Assembly (NCBI GenBank): GCA_943138885.2
Contig: OW964561.2
Coordinates: 35,231,182-35,295,181 of the forward strand
Origin: Tholera decimalis
Taxonomy: Eukaryota; Arthropoda; Insecta; Lepidoptera; Noctuidae
DNA: 64,000 bases
Reading direction: 5' to 3'
Positions 52,297-63,440 of the stretch are shown piece after piece; position 1 is the first letter of the stretch, and each line of letters opens with the position of its first letter. Position numbers and translations under genes: made by a program. The notes under the pieces were generated by a model. It was not told where the DNA came from. It ran no database searches and was given only the letters and a program-made list of their open reading frames with translations.

Positions 52297-54436
52297 TTAT
52301 TGAGAAGGTAAAGGACATAGTTTGACAACGGGTCTCTTGAAACAGCCACTACATGTCTTCACCATAGCAACGCGGGTTGTCCCATCATTGCCGGGAAAAA
52401 CTTCGGTGATTACACCCATTGGCCAACGTAAAGGAGGGACATCATCCTGATGTATGAGAACCACTGTACCAATCCTAATATTGTCTGCGGCATTCAACCA
52501 TTTTTGTCTAACTTGAAGATTATGTAAATATTCTATGCGCCATCTCCTCCAGAAACTACAAATCATCTGGTCAAGCAATTTTTTGCGGCAAGTTAGAGAC
52601 TTCGTCGTTTCGGGAACATTCATGACAGGCAACGAAGTCAACGGAGAAGCCATTATAAAATAAGCAGGAGTAAGCGGTTCTGGGTACGGATCCTCATTCA
52701 GGACACAAAGCGGTCTGGAATTTAGAACTGCCTCAATTTCAGTAAGAACAGTCGAAAGCTCCTCATAGGTAAGAAGTTGAGGACCGATAACGCGGTATAA
52801 ATGCGTTTTAATAGCTTTAATATTTGATTCCCACAGCCCTCCAAAATGGGGAGCGCGGGGTGGAATCATTTTCCACTCTATGCGGTAGCGGTTAGCAAGT
52901 AGTTCTTGCAACTGAGCCTTGGCTCCAACGAAATTTGTTCCGTTAATATGATAAAAATGCTTAGGATCAAGATTTTCTTGACATTTAGCGACGCGGTTAC
53001 TAACAACAATGTTCCATTTGTGTGGTGAGGAATGAATCCATGGAAGCGTAATTGTATAATCGGAAAAGGCAAATATATTATTAATAGCGGTATGAGAGTG
53101 GTAAGTGTCATAAACTAGTTTAATTAATTTAGACAAAAGAACAGCGGTACAGAGCTCTAGATGAGCTAGATATACGACCTTAACAGGTGCAACTTTGGAT
53201 TTAGCACACACTAAATTTACGTGTGTGTTACCATTTGTATCAGTGACATGTAAGTATATGACGCAGCTATATGCATTCAAGCTGGCATCAGCAAAACCTA
53301 CTATATTTGTTTTGTGTAATTTATCATAAAGAATAATCCGCAAAAATCTCAGAATATATACAATTATGCGCAATATTTTATTTAATGATAGCTGGTGCAC
53401 AGTGCGCATGGCTAGAAAGGGACTAGACTTGAGACCAAATGCAACTCGGTTAAATTGAAATTCGCGAATAGGTTCAGCGGTATAAAATCTAAACAGTATT
53501 TTTTTGTATTTTTGATGCTCATCAATAACAGTAATTCGAAGATACATCTGTTTCATGTCAGCTGTAACTGCAATGGGGAACAAACGGAATTTTAAAAGTA
53601 ATAAAAATATGTCGGCCTGTAAATTCGGCCCTTTGTGTAACAAGTCATTCAATGATACGCCAGTATGAGACTTAGCGCTCACGTCAAGAACGATGCGAAC
53701 TTTAGTTGTTTGTTTATCATTCCTAATAACAGGGTGATGCGGTATGTAATAACCTACAGTCTGATCAACATAACTAGGCGTAAGTTCGGTTAAATAATTT
53801 TTATCGATATACTCTTGGATTATTTCATTATAACTAGCGCGCAAAGCAGAGTCGCGAAGCTTAGTTTTTTCCAAATTGATAAGACGTCGATAAGCGACAG
53901 CATGAGAATTTCCAATTGAATCTGGATTTTTACAGAATGGTAACGCAGTACAATACCTACCACTGGAGTCACGTGACACAGTAGAAGCGTATAACTGTTC
54001 ACACTCCAGTTCTGGCGAGCTCATAAAAGATTTTGAAGGTACTTCTTCAATATTCCAAAATTTATGTAAAGATTCGTCTAAAGACAGAAAACAATGAGAA
54101 TTATCTATATTTAGCGCGGTAGAAAAATATGAAGCGGTATTTACTTCAGCGGGACTATAATTATTATTAGATAAACTAGCGGGTACCTCACCCATAAGAA
54201 TGTAACCAAACACGGTTTCAATAGCGGACGGAGCGGTAGGTGAGATAATTTTATTGTGAAGTAATAAATACGGGAACAGTTTTGCCCCTAAAAGCAATTC
54301 GACCTCACCAGGCAAATGCCATTGTGGATCTGCGAGCGGTAAATCAAACAAATGTTGCACTGCAGAAGTGTCAACAAGGTGAGATGGCAAGTTGTCCGTG
54401 ATACAATCGACAACAAGAGCGGTAATTTTTAGCGGT
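52297..54436 (-). pseudogene. BEL/Pao pol with in-frame internal deletions
   Basis: Open for 697 codons from 54390. In order: linker region; reverse transcriptase from RIVLDVSAKSHTGVSLNDLL through the first Asp (TADMKQMYLRI) to FGLKSSPFLAMRTVHQL; then a direct jump past the catalytic YxDD and thumb to RNase H (GFADASLNAYSCVIYL; LELCTAVLLSKL; FSDYTITLPW); then a jump into integrase starting NGTNFVGAK, so the zinc-binding domain and first two integrase Asp are gone; FGGLWESNIKAIK keeps the Glu; and a C-terminal region (SFWRRWRIEYLHNLQ). Both losses keep the reading frame. Two stops separate it from the protease at 54436-54442. Not functional as polymerase or integrase. Confidence 0.9.
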
Positions 54437-54441
54437 TAATT

Positions 54442-55874
54442 TTAGTTAATTTTATTGTTAGCAGTAACTGTAATCTCAACGTAACCTATGATAGGTCGCG
54501 AGGAAGTTCCGACACCCTTTATAAATGAGTTCGAAAGTGGTATAATGTTTAATTGTAATTTTTTACAACAGGCGGAAGTAATTATATTATTTTGCGAAGT
54601 GTTATCTATTAAACATCTCACAGAATCATGTTTACAATATTTGTTATCAACGTAGACTCTCGCCGTTGATAGGAGTACTGTAGTACGCTGCGTGTTTGTA
54701 CCGCGTGTTTGTATGCGAAAGCACGCACACAGCGCCACCTGTTGCGAGTTCGCAGAGCTACTGACAGCGTCATTTGGGACCGTCTGAGTTGGCTGACAGC
54801 TGTTTTCGAGATGTTACAGAGAATGATGTTGCTTGTTACATGTTCTACAATTATGAATAGATTTACACTGTGAAGCAGTGTGCGTTAAACTAAGGCAGTT
54901 TATACATCCTCGTTTGTTTTTAATAAAGTCCAAACGCGAATTTGCTGAAAGTGATTGAAAGGTTGGACAAGTGTAAAGTTTACAATGATCACCTTTAGTG
55001 CAATACAAACAAGTTTGGTTATTATCACAAGCAACAAAAGTATGTACTGTACTATTACGTGACTGATTGCGAGAAGAGTTATTATTTTTATTAGGGTTGT
55101 TACTCACTAACGCGGTGCGAGATGATACAGTTCGATCTAATATCTTAACTTGCGATTTTATAAATTCCACGAAATCCGTTTAAGTAGGAATTTCCTCATC
55201 TCTTTTATGCATTTCGAATAAATGTACGGTAGCGGGGTCCAACTTTCGCAAAGCTAAATTTAACAAAACGAAATCCTTTAAATCGTTAATTTGTAATTGT
55301 TCTAAAGCAGAAACAGACGCGTGAAAACTTTCAATGAAACTATTTAAAGATGCGGAATTATTAATTGCGGGTTTAATATTTAATATGTTAGACATGTAAT
55401 GTGAGCCTAATGCTCGTTTATCCTGATACTTTTTAACTAAACTGTCCCAGATAGCGGTATAATTATCACCTGACGGAATAATTCCGGCGGTAATTTGCAA
55501 TGCATTTCCCTTTAGATTATCGATCAGATACTGCACACGTTGAGAATCCGTAAGGTTCAAATTACTATGCATATTTGATTTAAATGATTCATAGAAAACA
55601 GGCCAGTTATCAATCTTACCATCAAAGAACGGAATTTGAATCGGGGGAAGCTTGACCGCACCCTTATATTGTTTTACGTGACCGATGACCTTGAATATTG
55701 AGTTGTAATGAGAGAACGAACTCGTTCTACGCGCGTGTAAACGCCGTCGAAATATGTAAGACTGTTATAATCAATTTTATGATCAGGATTTAATTGTAAC
55801 GAATAGATATTTATTTTATCTAAATAGGAACTAAATTCTTGACGTGTTATTGACAGAATTTCTGTGTCCGCCAT
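54442..55874 (-). pseudogene. BEL/Pao gag and protease, several lesions
   Basis: Begins at 55874 (MADTEILSITRQEFSSYLDK). A frame change lies between about 55674 and 55575; the rest is in one frame, continuous with pol, interrupted by TAA near 55180 and near 54814. The DUF1759-type region is LTDSQRVQYLIDNLKGNALQ; zinc knuckles are CLYCTKGDHCKLYTC and CINCLSLTHTASQC; the protease block is VRCLIDNTSQNNIITSACCK, where the usual D-S-G is D-N-T. With lesions in gag and a changed protease loop, the element must be dead. Confidence 0.85.
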
Positions 55875-56106
55875 GAATACTTCCGCGGAACGAAGCTCAA
55901 TACTATAATAAATATATATATATAATATTTACTTTCTTAGAAAATTCATATAATGACGATAAACGTTCAAAGATTGCTTGATTTTTAGCTTGAAGTAATT
56001 TGACTTTTACTTTAAGATCTTCCATATTGAAATATTAAGAGAAAATATTGGAGATTAATATTAAGTATAGCGGGTAGATTAGAATAATATTATTTTAAAC
56101 GGGTAT

Positions 56107-56738
56107 TGTTTAGTACCAAACGTTTCCGAACGCACCCCTTTGACAGAACGAAGTTTGATCTTGACATTACTCTGACTTGACAGATAGACTTTGCTCTTGG
56201 AAAAAATGTCCGCGGCGGACCTGTTGAGTTAATTATAATTGGTGAAATATCGTTTCAAATCGCCTGTTGCAACCGATAATTGGGTCGCGATTATCAATTG
56301 GTTGAATTTGTAATCCCCGTTTGACGAAAACCCCGGGATATTTTGGGATTCCTCGCCGGTTGGTGGCCACCTCATGGCACGCGCATTTGGTGGAAATAAG
56401 TAGTGATAATTAACTTCAATCCGGTGTGAATTGGGTGTGATGCTGATCTGGACCGCGCCATTTGGAGATTGACGCCTTGTGAACGTCGTAGAACACGTAA
56501 CTTACATCACACGTTTCAATTACTCACCTCATATTACATACATATCACACCTGGGCGTGACCTAGGAAGGTCGAAGTTGGCGAACCCAGCACAGAAGGTT
56601 AGTGGTATTTATAAAGCCTCAGAGGCTATTATGTAACCTTGTTTATTGTATTTGAGAAGCAACGTTAAGCTCCACGTACCGTGGACAGTTCCGGACACCC
56701 CAGTTATCGTTGCACTGGGCTTCTTGTAGTCCTGAACA
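56107..56738 (+). mobile_element. solo LTR A (BEL/Pao), 632 bp
   Basis: Begins TGTTTAGTACCAAACG and ends GTAGTCCTGAACA. GGTAT at 56102-56106 is repeated at 56739-56743. Related at roughly 75-80% to the LTRs at 29.5 and 34 kb but in the opposite orientation to the BEL it interrupts. Confidence 0.92.
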
Positions 56739-56799
56739 GGTATAATCAAAGGAATGCGGTTGAATATAATTTGTAGTTAAGTTAGCCGAGATAACTCAC

Positions 56800-57677
56800 G
56801 ATAATAAGCGGTTAGAATATTTACCTATGCTATTTCAATGCAAATAGGAGAAATATTAAGTTAATACAGTAATCCTCAATGAATTATGTATGGTCAGAAC
56901 TACAATTGGCCAGTGCAACGATACTGGTGTGTCTGAAACTGTCCACGGTACGTGGAGCTTAACGTTGCTCTTCAAACAATGAACAAAAGGCTAAAACTAC
57001 AGGCTCTTCGGCCTACAACCATATGTACAAATAACTGATCGGTACCACTAACCTTCTGTGCTGGGTCCGCCAACTTCGACCTTCTTAGGTCACGCCCAAG
57101 TGTGGTATGTATGTGAATATGAGGTGAGTAAATGAAAGTGTGATGTAAGTCAAGTGTTCTGAACGGTCACAAGGCGTCAGTCTCCAGATGGCGCGGTTCA
57201 GATCAGCATCACAGCCCTAACTCGCACCGGATTGAAGCTATTTATCACTACTTATTTCCAACAAATGCGCGTGCCACGAGGTGGCAACAACCCGGCGATA
57301 AATCCAAAAATATCCCGGGGTTTTCGTCAAATGGGGATTACAACTTCAAACAATAGTTAACTCGCGACCCAATTATCGGTTTCAACACGCGATTCCAAAC
57401 GATATTTTTCCAGTTATAATTAACTCAACAGGTCCGAACGCGGACATTTTTCAACAAGGAAGCAAAGTCTATCTGTCAAGTAGAAAAAGTTATGTCAAGT
57501 GTCAACATCAAAAAGACAATAGAATGTCGCCACACCAAAGATCGTTCAAAAATACATTTGGGACGCAACAATGTATTTAGCGTGAAAGTAAGTACGATAA
57601 TAAGCGGTTAGAATATTTACCTATGCTATTTCAATGCAATAGGAGAAATATTAAGTTGATACAATAATTCTCAATGA
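56800..57677. repeat. ~110-bp tandem duplication split by solo LTR B
   Basis: CGATAATAAGCGGTTAGAAT, ATTTACCTATGCTATTTCAA and GGAGAAATATTAAGTT occur at 56800-56885 and 57594-57677. With LTR B removed the two units lie side by side. Confidence 0.85.
56891..57570 (-). mobile_element. solo LTR B (BEL/Pao), 680 bp
   Basis: On the plus strand TGGTCAGAACTACAATTGGC ... GGGACGCAACA. ATGTA at 56886-56890 is repeated at 57571-57575. Opposite in orientation to LTR A, 152 bp away, so the pair forms a large imperfect inverted repeat. Confidence 0.92.
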
Positions 57678-57853
57678 ATGTATTGTAGTATTTAGCGGGG
57701 AAGTAGGTACGAATCACCGAACGGTATGTACGCGTCCAATATGGCTTTCTTACGAACTTTGTATTTTAGGTATTTTGACCTAAATCCTAGGTATGAGACC
57801 TAAAATTACATTGCGGTAAACTTATAAAAAGTATAGAAGATCGCTGATTCTTT

Positions 57854-57876
57854 GAATCCGGCTCGTTTGGACCAAA
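57854..57876 (-). other. primer-binding site of the second BEL/Pao
   Basis: Minus strand TTTGGTCCAAACGAGCCGGA lies a few bases inside the right LTR block. I remember TTTGGTCC...CGAGCCGGA-like sites in other insect BEL elements. Confidence 0.55.
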
Positions 57877-57881
57877 GTTTA

Positions 57882-58112
57882 TGGTTGCGGTAAGTTCTCG
57901 AAGGACCGTGGCGGGGTGTAACTTGGGGGTGAAATATTGACCACACACAGTAATGAGCTGACCAGGGGTATGAAGAAAGGTTGTGAGGGACTTACTTGGA
58001 TATCTTGAGGTGCACGTGGGATGAATCACTTTCTTCTTCTGATGTTTAAGCACTTCACTTTAGTCTTTATTTCTCACACTTGTGTATGGCCAACACGGAT
58101 ATTTTATAGTTT
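57882..58112 (-). repeat. right LTR block
   Basis: TGGTTGCGGTAAGTTCTCGA to CAACACGGATATTTTATAGT, then (TA)n. Beyond this the two copies do not match. Confidence 0.75.
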
Positions 58113-58294
58113 TATATATATATATATAGATATTATATATAGATATTAAAAGCTTTTTGATTAAAACCTCTTTGTTTCCTATATGTATGTATATGCAAAG
58201 TATACGTTATGCCTAACTAAAACCTCAATAAACTTATATGGTGAACGAGTTTCGGCTTGGGACTGCGACGAAAAATTATCCTTTTTTCTGGGGA

Positions 58295-58395
58295 AAAATC
58301 ATCAAATGACTCCTTTTACTCTGGATGAAGCGGAAGGGAGTGTCAGACTTCTACTGACTAAAAACCACTCTGTTCCGTCAGTTCAGGTTCTAACG
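58295..58395 (-). repeat. R1-type 3' UTR fragment
   Basis: TCATCAAATGACTCCTTTTA, then GTGTCAGACTTCTACTGACT (stem-loop) and AAAACCACTCTGTTCC. Confidence 0.75.
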
Positions 58396-60689
58396 TAACC
58401 CATATTAATAATCTTCTTCTTAGCGTGTCGATGGCAAAAATATTCTGAATAAGTTTGGCCCAAAACTCAGCTACGCGAACTCCGCTCGCTGTTGCAGACA
58501 TAAGATCATCAAGATTGCAGGTGACGGCATGCGGAACAAGATAGAAGGTGGCCCATAGTCTGTGGGGTCGCTCCGCATATACATTTTTGATCTGAGCCAT
58601 CTTTAAATATATTATTTATAAATAAATACAAATAAAATAGTTGCCCTTGCGTTCCAAGGCCTTCTTAAAACGTTCCTGCAACTTCGGCAGGCAATGGCAT
58701 TATCGGGTCCCACCACTGCTAGTGCCTGTTCTTTAAAAAACGCGTGCAATATTATGAAAATTATCCTGAGGAATAAGACTTATGGATGCATCCCATAATC
58801 TAGATATTCACGCTATGTGACCACATTTTAAACTACATGCGAAGCCATCCATGCGTTGTGACGCTGACGCGATCGTAATATTATTGGAACATGAAATTTA
58901 TACGGGTGGTAACTTTACTCCGCGTACACATTATGTACATACCAGTCACCACATCCACTAGTAACTAGTGGATGCCCGGTGGTAAAATATTGATTTAAAT
59001 AATAATTATATTTTTTAAATTTTTAACGTAATTATAAAGTTCTGCACTCTTGGTCCATATAAACATTAACAGTGCCAAATTTCGTACCTCCGTCCCTGTA
59101 ATTTTTAACCTTTTGAACCATTTACTTAAAGGATTCCTCTTTAAAATGTTCTATAGATAATTCAAATTTTGAATTTTAACTAGTAATAAATTTGCATTTA
59201 AACTAGGCAAATTGTTATCATTTTCCCATGATTAAAATTATAATATTCACATGCGAAACACAATTCAGCGTTCCGAAATGAAAATAGCTGATATAGCTCA
59301 CTGTTTACCTTATATGAGACTAGGCAAGACACGTCTGCCGTATACAAACATGCATGCCTTTGCCCAGAAATGGGACAAAGCAGGCTAGTAAAAACCCGAT
59401 AAGCTTACCAAAATCTTCTTGTATAAACGAATCAAACGCTCATTAATTTTATCCAGAAAATAAACCTGACTTACTAAATAAAATGCATGGTCGAAGACAC
59501 AATGTCAACAAATGCCTTTTGACGTTCGTCATTAGATGGTATTATATTTTGCAAACCGGTTTTTCTGACCAAAGGATGCAGGAGTCAGACGGTAGAAGGT
59601 AAAATCGGCTAGTCATCGTTATGATGAATGAATGTCTACAGCTTTTAAAAGAGATTTTTAACCAATTTTAGTTTGGCATTGGCGTGGGTTTTGTGTGCAT
59701 ATTGTTCTCTACGGCACTGCTGACGAAGTTTTGGACGTCATATATGTTTGACGTTTGATGCAGCTGGCATTGGACCGGTCACGTTGGGAATCGATTGGGG
59801 AGGCCTCAGCAGTATACAGCAACGAATCAAATGTTGACGTTCATATTTTCCTTATCTAGTTTTTCTTGGTTAGAACTATAACAATCAGGAATGAGAAATG
59901 GATATTATGTTATTAAAGTTTCTCTATCTTTTTTAAGAAAACCGATTTCCGTAGACAGTGAGATCCATTAGCTCAAATAAATAATTTATTGGATATTAGT
60001 TACTGACGTACTGTGCGACAAAGTAGTAGAGAAAGTGAGTAAAGGTCCTCTTAATAAGGTCAGGCAAACGCACGTGTCCAAAGGCTCTATATACATAGCG
60101 CTGGCACTTCTATGCGTATTTTTGACAACGTGCCTATTAATTCTTCACATTTTGACAATTGCCTTCATCACATTAATGCTGAAAGGGTGTCACTTGTTTG
60201 ATGCCTTATGTATAACCACTTAACAGCATTTTTACCTTCTCTTAATAACTAATTGTCCGGTTCAGCTTGTCCCCAGCTGCTCTCCCCCTTGTTTGTTTTA
60301 TTTTCCATGTGGGAAAATCAACAACATCAATCATAACTTACTAACTGCTAACGTTCAGCTACGCTCTAAGCAGAGGTCCATACCCCACAGTGAGTGCCCT
60401 TAGCGTGTAGTCGCCTAGCTTGTAAGTTTTTAAATGAGCCTTAGCTGTAGGCTTTAATTATAATTAATTAAGGTCATCATAGGCAAGTTTGGTCAAGCAG
60501 CCGACGATCTTAGGAGTCGACCTACGAAATGCCACACAAAAAAGCTTTATTATCACACGGTGTATCATACAAGCTTTCAAGCCCTTTTTCTGACCCTTTT
60601 AAGACAGACCCATTTAATGTTTTCTAGAAAAAATAAAAAACCATTCCCTCCTACCCCCTGAACTCACTTTACATTTAATTTTCGATAAA
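58396..60689. other. no gene recognised
   Basis: One 80-codon open stretch at 58600-58358 (minus) overlaps repeat sequence at its end and has no similarity I know. A perfect 11-bp palindrome CATCCACTAGT/ACTAGTGGATG lies near 58963-58985. Otherwise AT-rich with nothing supportable. Confidence 0.4.
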
Positions 60690-60765
60690 TTTCTTTTCTA
60701 TCTATTTAATCTATTTATCTATTTATATCTATCTATTTTTTCTATTTATCTATTTATATTTAATT
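60690..60765 (+). repeat. CTATTTAT microsatellite
   Basis: Imperfect runs of CTATTTATCTATTTA. Confidence 0.8.
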
Positions 60766-60784
60766 TTTGTTTGTGTGTACCTTA

Positions 60785-61765
60785 AAAAGCCGTCAGCACT
60801 AGGGTTGGGGCCCGATAGGGCTACTGCCCACCGAGGTTGCGGGATTGCTCTAACGAGACACTGGAAAGCATGCAAGGCTGAAGAATGTAATTTAAATTAA
60901 TCTAATCATGATCTCATTTTGCTTAATTTATGTTTTTTAGGGTTCCGTTGCCGAATGGCAAAATATGTCTGTCCGTCTGTCTGTCTGTCCGTCCGTCCGT
61001 ATCTCACAGCCATTTTATTCCGAAACTGTTAAGACTATACATGTGAAACTTAGTAAGTAGATGTATTCTGTGAACCGCTTTCCGATTTTAAGAAAAAAAT
61101 TAAAAATATATTTAAAATAAAGGGGGGTCCCCATACATGGAACTAGAACTGAAAATATTTTTTTTCATGAAACCTATGCGTGTGTGGTATTTATAAACAG
61201 GCCTTTAAAAATGATATAAGGGTTTTTAAAACCACTTTTTCATAAAGTCAATCATTTAAAAGATATAAGCTTCCAAAGTGGTAAAATGTGTGTCCCCCCC
61301 CTCTAACTTCTATAATTATGGACTGAAAAATAAAAAAAAAATATATGCTGTAGATCTTAATGTAATCTTTCAAGCAAAATTGGTTTGAACGAAATCGGGT
61401 CAGCAGTTTTTGAGATACAGCATATTTTCTAAAACCTCAAATATAACTTTATAATTCATACAAAAACTATGAAAAACAAAGTTATTTAGCGTAGTTACTA
61501 CGGAACCCTTCACGGGCGAGTCTGGCTCGCACTTGGCCAATTTTTTTAATTACTTATACAAGTACTGCGCACACCTATAAGTGATGAATTCAATATAGAG
61601 TATTCCTATTTGTAACAATTTTATATGTATTCGATCTAATGAATTAGTTGTTAGAGTGTCATTTAATAAATAAATAAATAAGGCTACCGAAGGAACTGGG
61701 TGAGTTTTTAGTCAATAGATATCTGACACTACCTTACGCTCCACCTATAGCGGAAAACAAGTTAT
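60785..61765 (+). repeat. R1-type 3' UTR relic split by an insertion
   Basis: The first half (60785-60873: GTCAGCACTAGGGTTGGGGC, ACCGAGGTTGCGGGATTGCT) and the second (61686-61765: GAAGGAACTGGGTGAGTTTT, then GTCAATAGATATCTGAC) belong to one R1 3' UTR in the right order. About 800 bp has been inserted between them. Confidence 0.7.
60880..61679 (+). mobile_element. AGGGTTCCGT element, uninterrupted, with AAAT tail
   Basis: Flanked by AAGGCT at 60874-60879 and 61680-61685. It holds AGGGTTCCGTTGCCGAATGG to ACTACGGAACCCTTCACGGG and GAGTCTGGCTCGCACTTGGC, and ends in AATAAATAAATAAAT. The repeat-tail plus target duplication suggests insertion by a LINE-type mechanism. Confidence 0.65.
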
Positions 61766-62054
61766 CCTGTGTATGTGTTCAAAGTCTATTTAAATCCGTT
61801 ATTTCAATTCCGAGGATAAGGCCTTGAAAGTTTGTATGAAGCGCTGTAAGGCGTAAACGCCTCTAATACGATACTGAATAGCACAAATAGAACTGTTATA
61901 TAATGAAATCAGTTGCTACGTAGCATCTCAATACATACCACTTAAACGTACCCTTTCAAATTTAGTAGAGTAATAATTATAGAGTAGAGTAATCTTAAGG
62001 TACAAATTGTATATTGTAAACTGTTTAAAATTGTTTCTGTCTATCTTCCTGTTT

Positions 62055-62305
62055 GTTCGGGCTAATTCCATCCATACGCACAAAAAGTTTTGGGAATACT
62101 TTAATAGTGTATACAGCTAAAGAGAAGAATTCCCTGCCGGAGTCTCTATTTCCTGATAGCTATAACCTAAGGATCTTGAAGTCAAGAGTGAATAGGTTAC
62201 TTTTAGCAAGCGTGCTCCGTTTTCGACCACATCATCACTTACCGTCAGGTGAGATAGTGGTCTAACGCGAGCCTATCAAGAATTAAAAAAAACTTTCACT
62301 GGAAG
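62055..62305 (+). pseudogene. LINE ORF2 C-terminal end and tail
   Basis: IRTKSFGNTLIVYTAKEKNS then LPESLFPDSYNL, followed by TACCGTCAGGTGAGATAGTG and an A-rich tail near 62285. The family of 3.9-4.35 kb. Confidence 0.8.
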
Positions 62306-62814
62306 ATAGAGAAAGTTAAAGGGCAACATACACCCATATTCTTTTTATGCCTGAATTTCCACGTGATCGGGATTTATTTTGGGCAAATTTCTCACATGAC
62401 TGAAGTCGCTCAGTAAAACTCGATAGTAAACTAATGTTTTCAAAGTCCTCACGATATCGTGATGAGCTCTTGCTTAGTGTGTATTTGAAGACTTAGTTAA
62501 CAAAACAAGTTATTTGTTCTAGCTCAAGATCAAAAGGTAGATACGATCATCGCCTACGATATTATTATATATAGAACTCTAGAGGTGTTCACGACTGATA
62601 AGCTGACTTTGAAATACGATTTTCATAACAATTTTCATCTCGTATTTCATCAGCCCCTGAAAGGTTAAAGTTTTTTGACATTTAAATTACTGGGATAAGG
62701 GCAGTAAGATGATAACAGGTTGATGTTTTCTAAAAGCCTTTGTTTGACCAATTCAAAAATAACTGTTCAATGCCTTAGCCGAGAAAGTATAACAGACAGA
62801 ATTTCCAATTTATT
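62306..62814. other. no feature recognised
   Basis: AT-rich; nothing supportable. Confidence 0.4.
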
Positions 62815-62960
62815 TGCCAACTGATGCCCATGATTTCGTTCGCGTGTAAATTATGAAAATATTCCGGGAATAAAAACCAGCATCTATATTATTCCAGATT
62901 GTATATTGTGTGTGCCTAGTTTCATCCAAACTATTTATAATATGAGTAGGATATACGAGT
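62815..62960 (+). repeat. worn GCGACTTCGTCCGCG-type repeat
   Basis: CCATGATTTCGTTCGCGTGT and AAATATTCCGGGAATAAAAA. Confidence 0.5.
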
Positions 62961-62989
62961 ATATTCTACTCATTTTTTTAAGGATAGGA

Positions 62990-63115
62990 AATCATCCAAT
63001 GATTGCCCCCGTTCTAGGCGAAGCGGGAGGTTGTGTCAGACTTTTACTGACTAAAACCCATCCGTGTTCCATCATATGTCCTTCGTGCTCCGAGGCCGCG
63101 GTAACTCTTTAGAAT
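62990..63115 (-). repeat. R1-type 3' UTR fragment
   Basis: GTGTCAGACTTTTACTGACT with an exact stem-loop, then AAAACCCATCCGTGTTCCAT and CGAGGCCGCGGTAACTC. Confidence 0.78.
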
Positions 63116-63239
63116 AATTCCGCAACAATATTCTACTCATAATGAAAGGATATATCAGTATATCTTACTCATATTACAAAAGTCTAATTAGTTGGTTAAC
63201 CGCATAAATATGATAAAAATGGCACATTGTAATCTACAT

Positions 63240-63440
63240 ATACATATAAAAGAAAGTCGTGTTAGTTACACTATTTATAACTCAAGAACGGTTGAACTGA
63301 TTTGGCTGAAAATTTGTAGGAAAGTAGTTTAGAACCAGGAAACGGATATAGAATACTTTTTATCTCGAAATTCCCATGGCATCGGGATTTACGCGGGAAA
63401 AACTTCCCATGCGATCGAAGTCGCGGGCAAAAGCTAGTGA
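63240..63440 (-). repeat. lepidopteran GCGACTTCGT repeat
   Basis: AACGGTTGAACTGATTTGGC, GGATTTACGCGGGAAAAAC and GCGATCGAAGTCGCGGGCAA, as at 49.55 kb. Confidence 0.65.

Larger units (their letters stand above)
51553..58112 (-). mobile_element. second BEL/Pao retrotransposon with nested insertions
   Basis: A 230-bp direct repeat (51553-51782 and 57882-58112) brackets a minus-strand BEL/Pao gag-protease-pol. The right block is preceded, on its interior side, by a primer-binding-site-like sequence, so these blocks are taken as LTR parts; the right one breaks off at a TA microsatellite and the full LTR length is not known. Two solo LTRs and a tandem duplication lie in the leader (56.1-57.7 kb). 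Confidence 0.78.

Noticed and set aside
58358..58600. 80-codon minus-strand frame
   Set aside because: Overlaps the R1-type 3' UTR at one end and shows no recognisable domain or splice partner.
60690..60765. Telomere-type or satellite array
   Set aside because: The unit is CTATTTAT, not TTAGG, and the run is under 80 bp.
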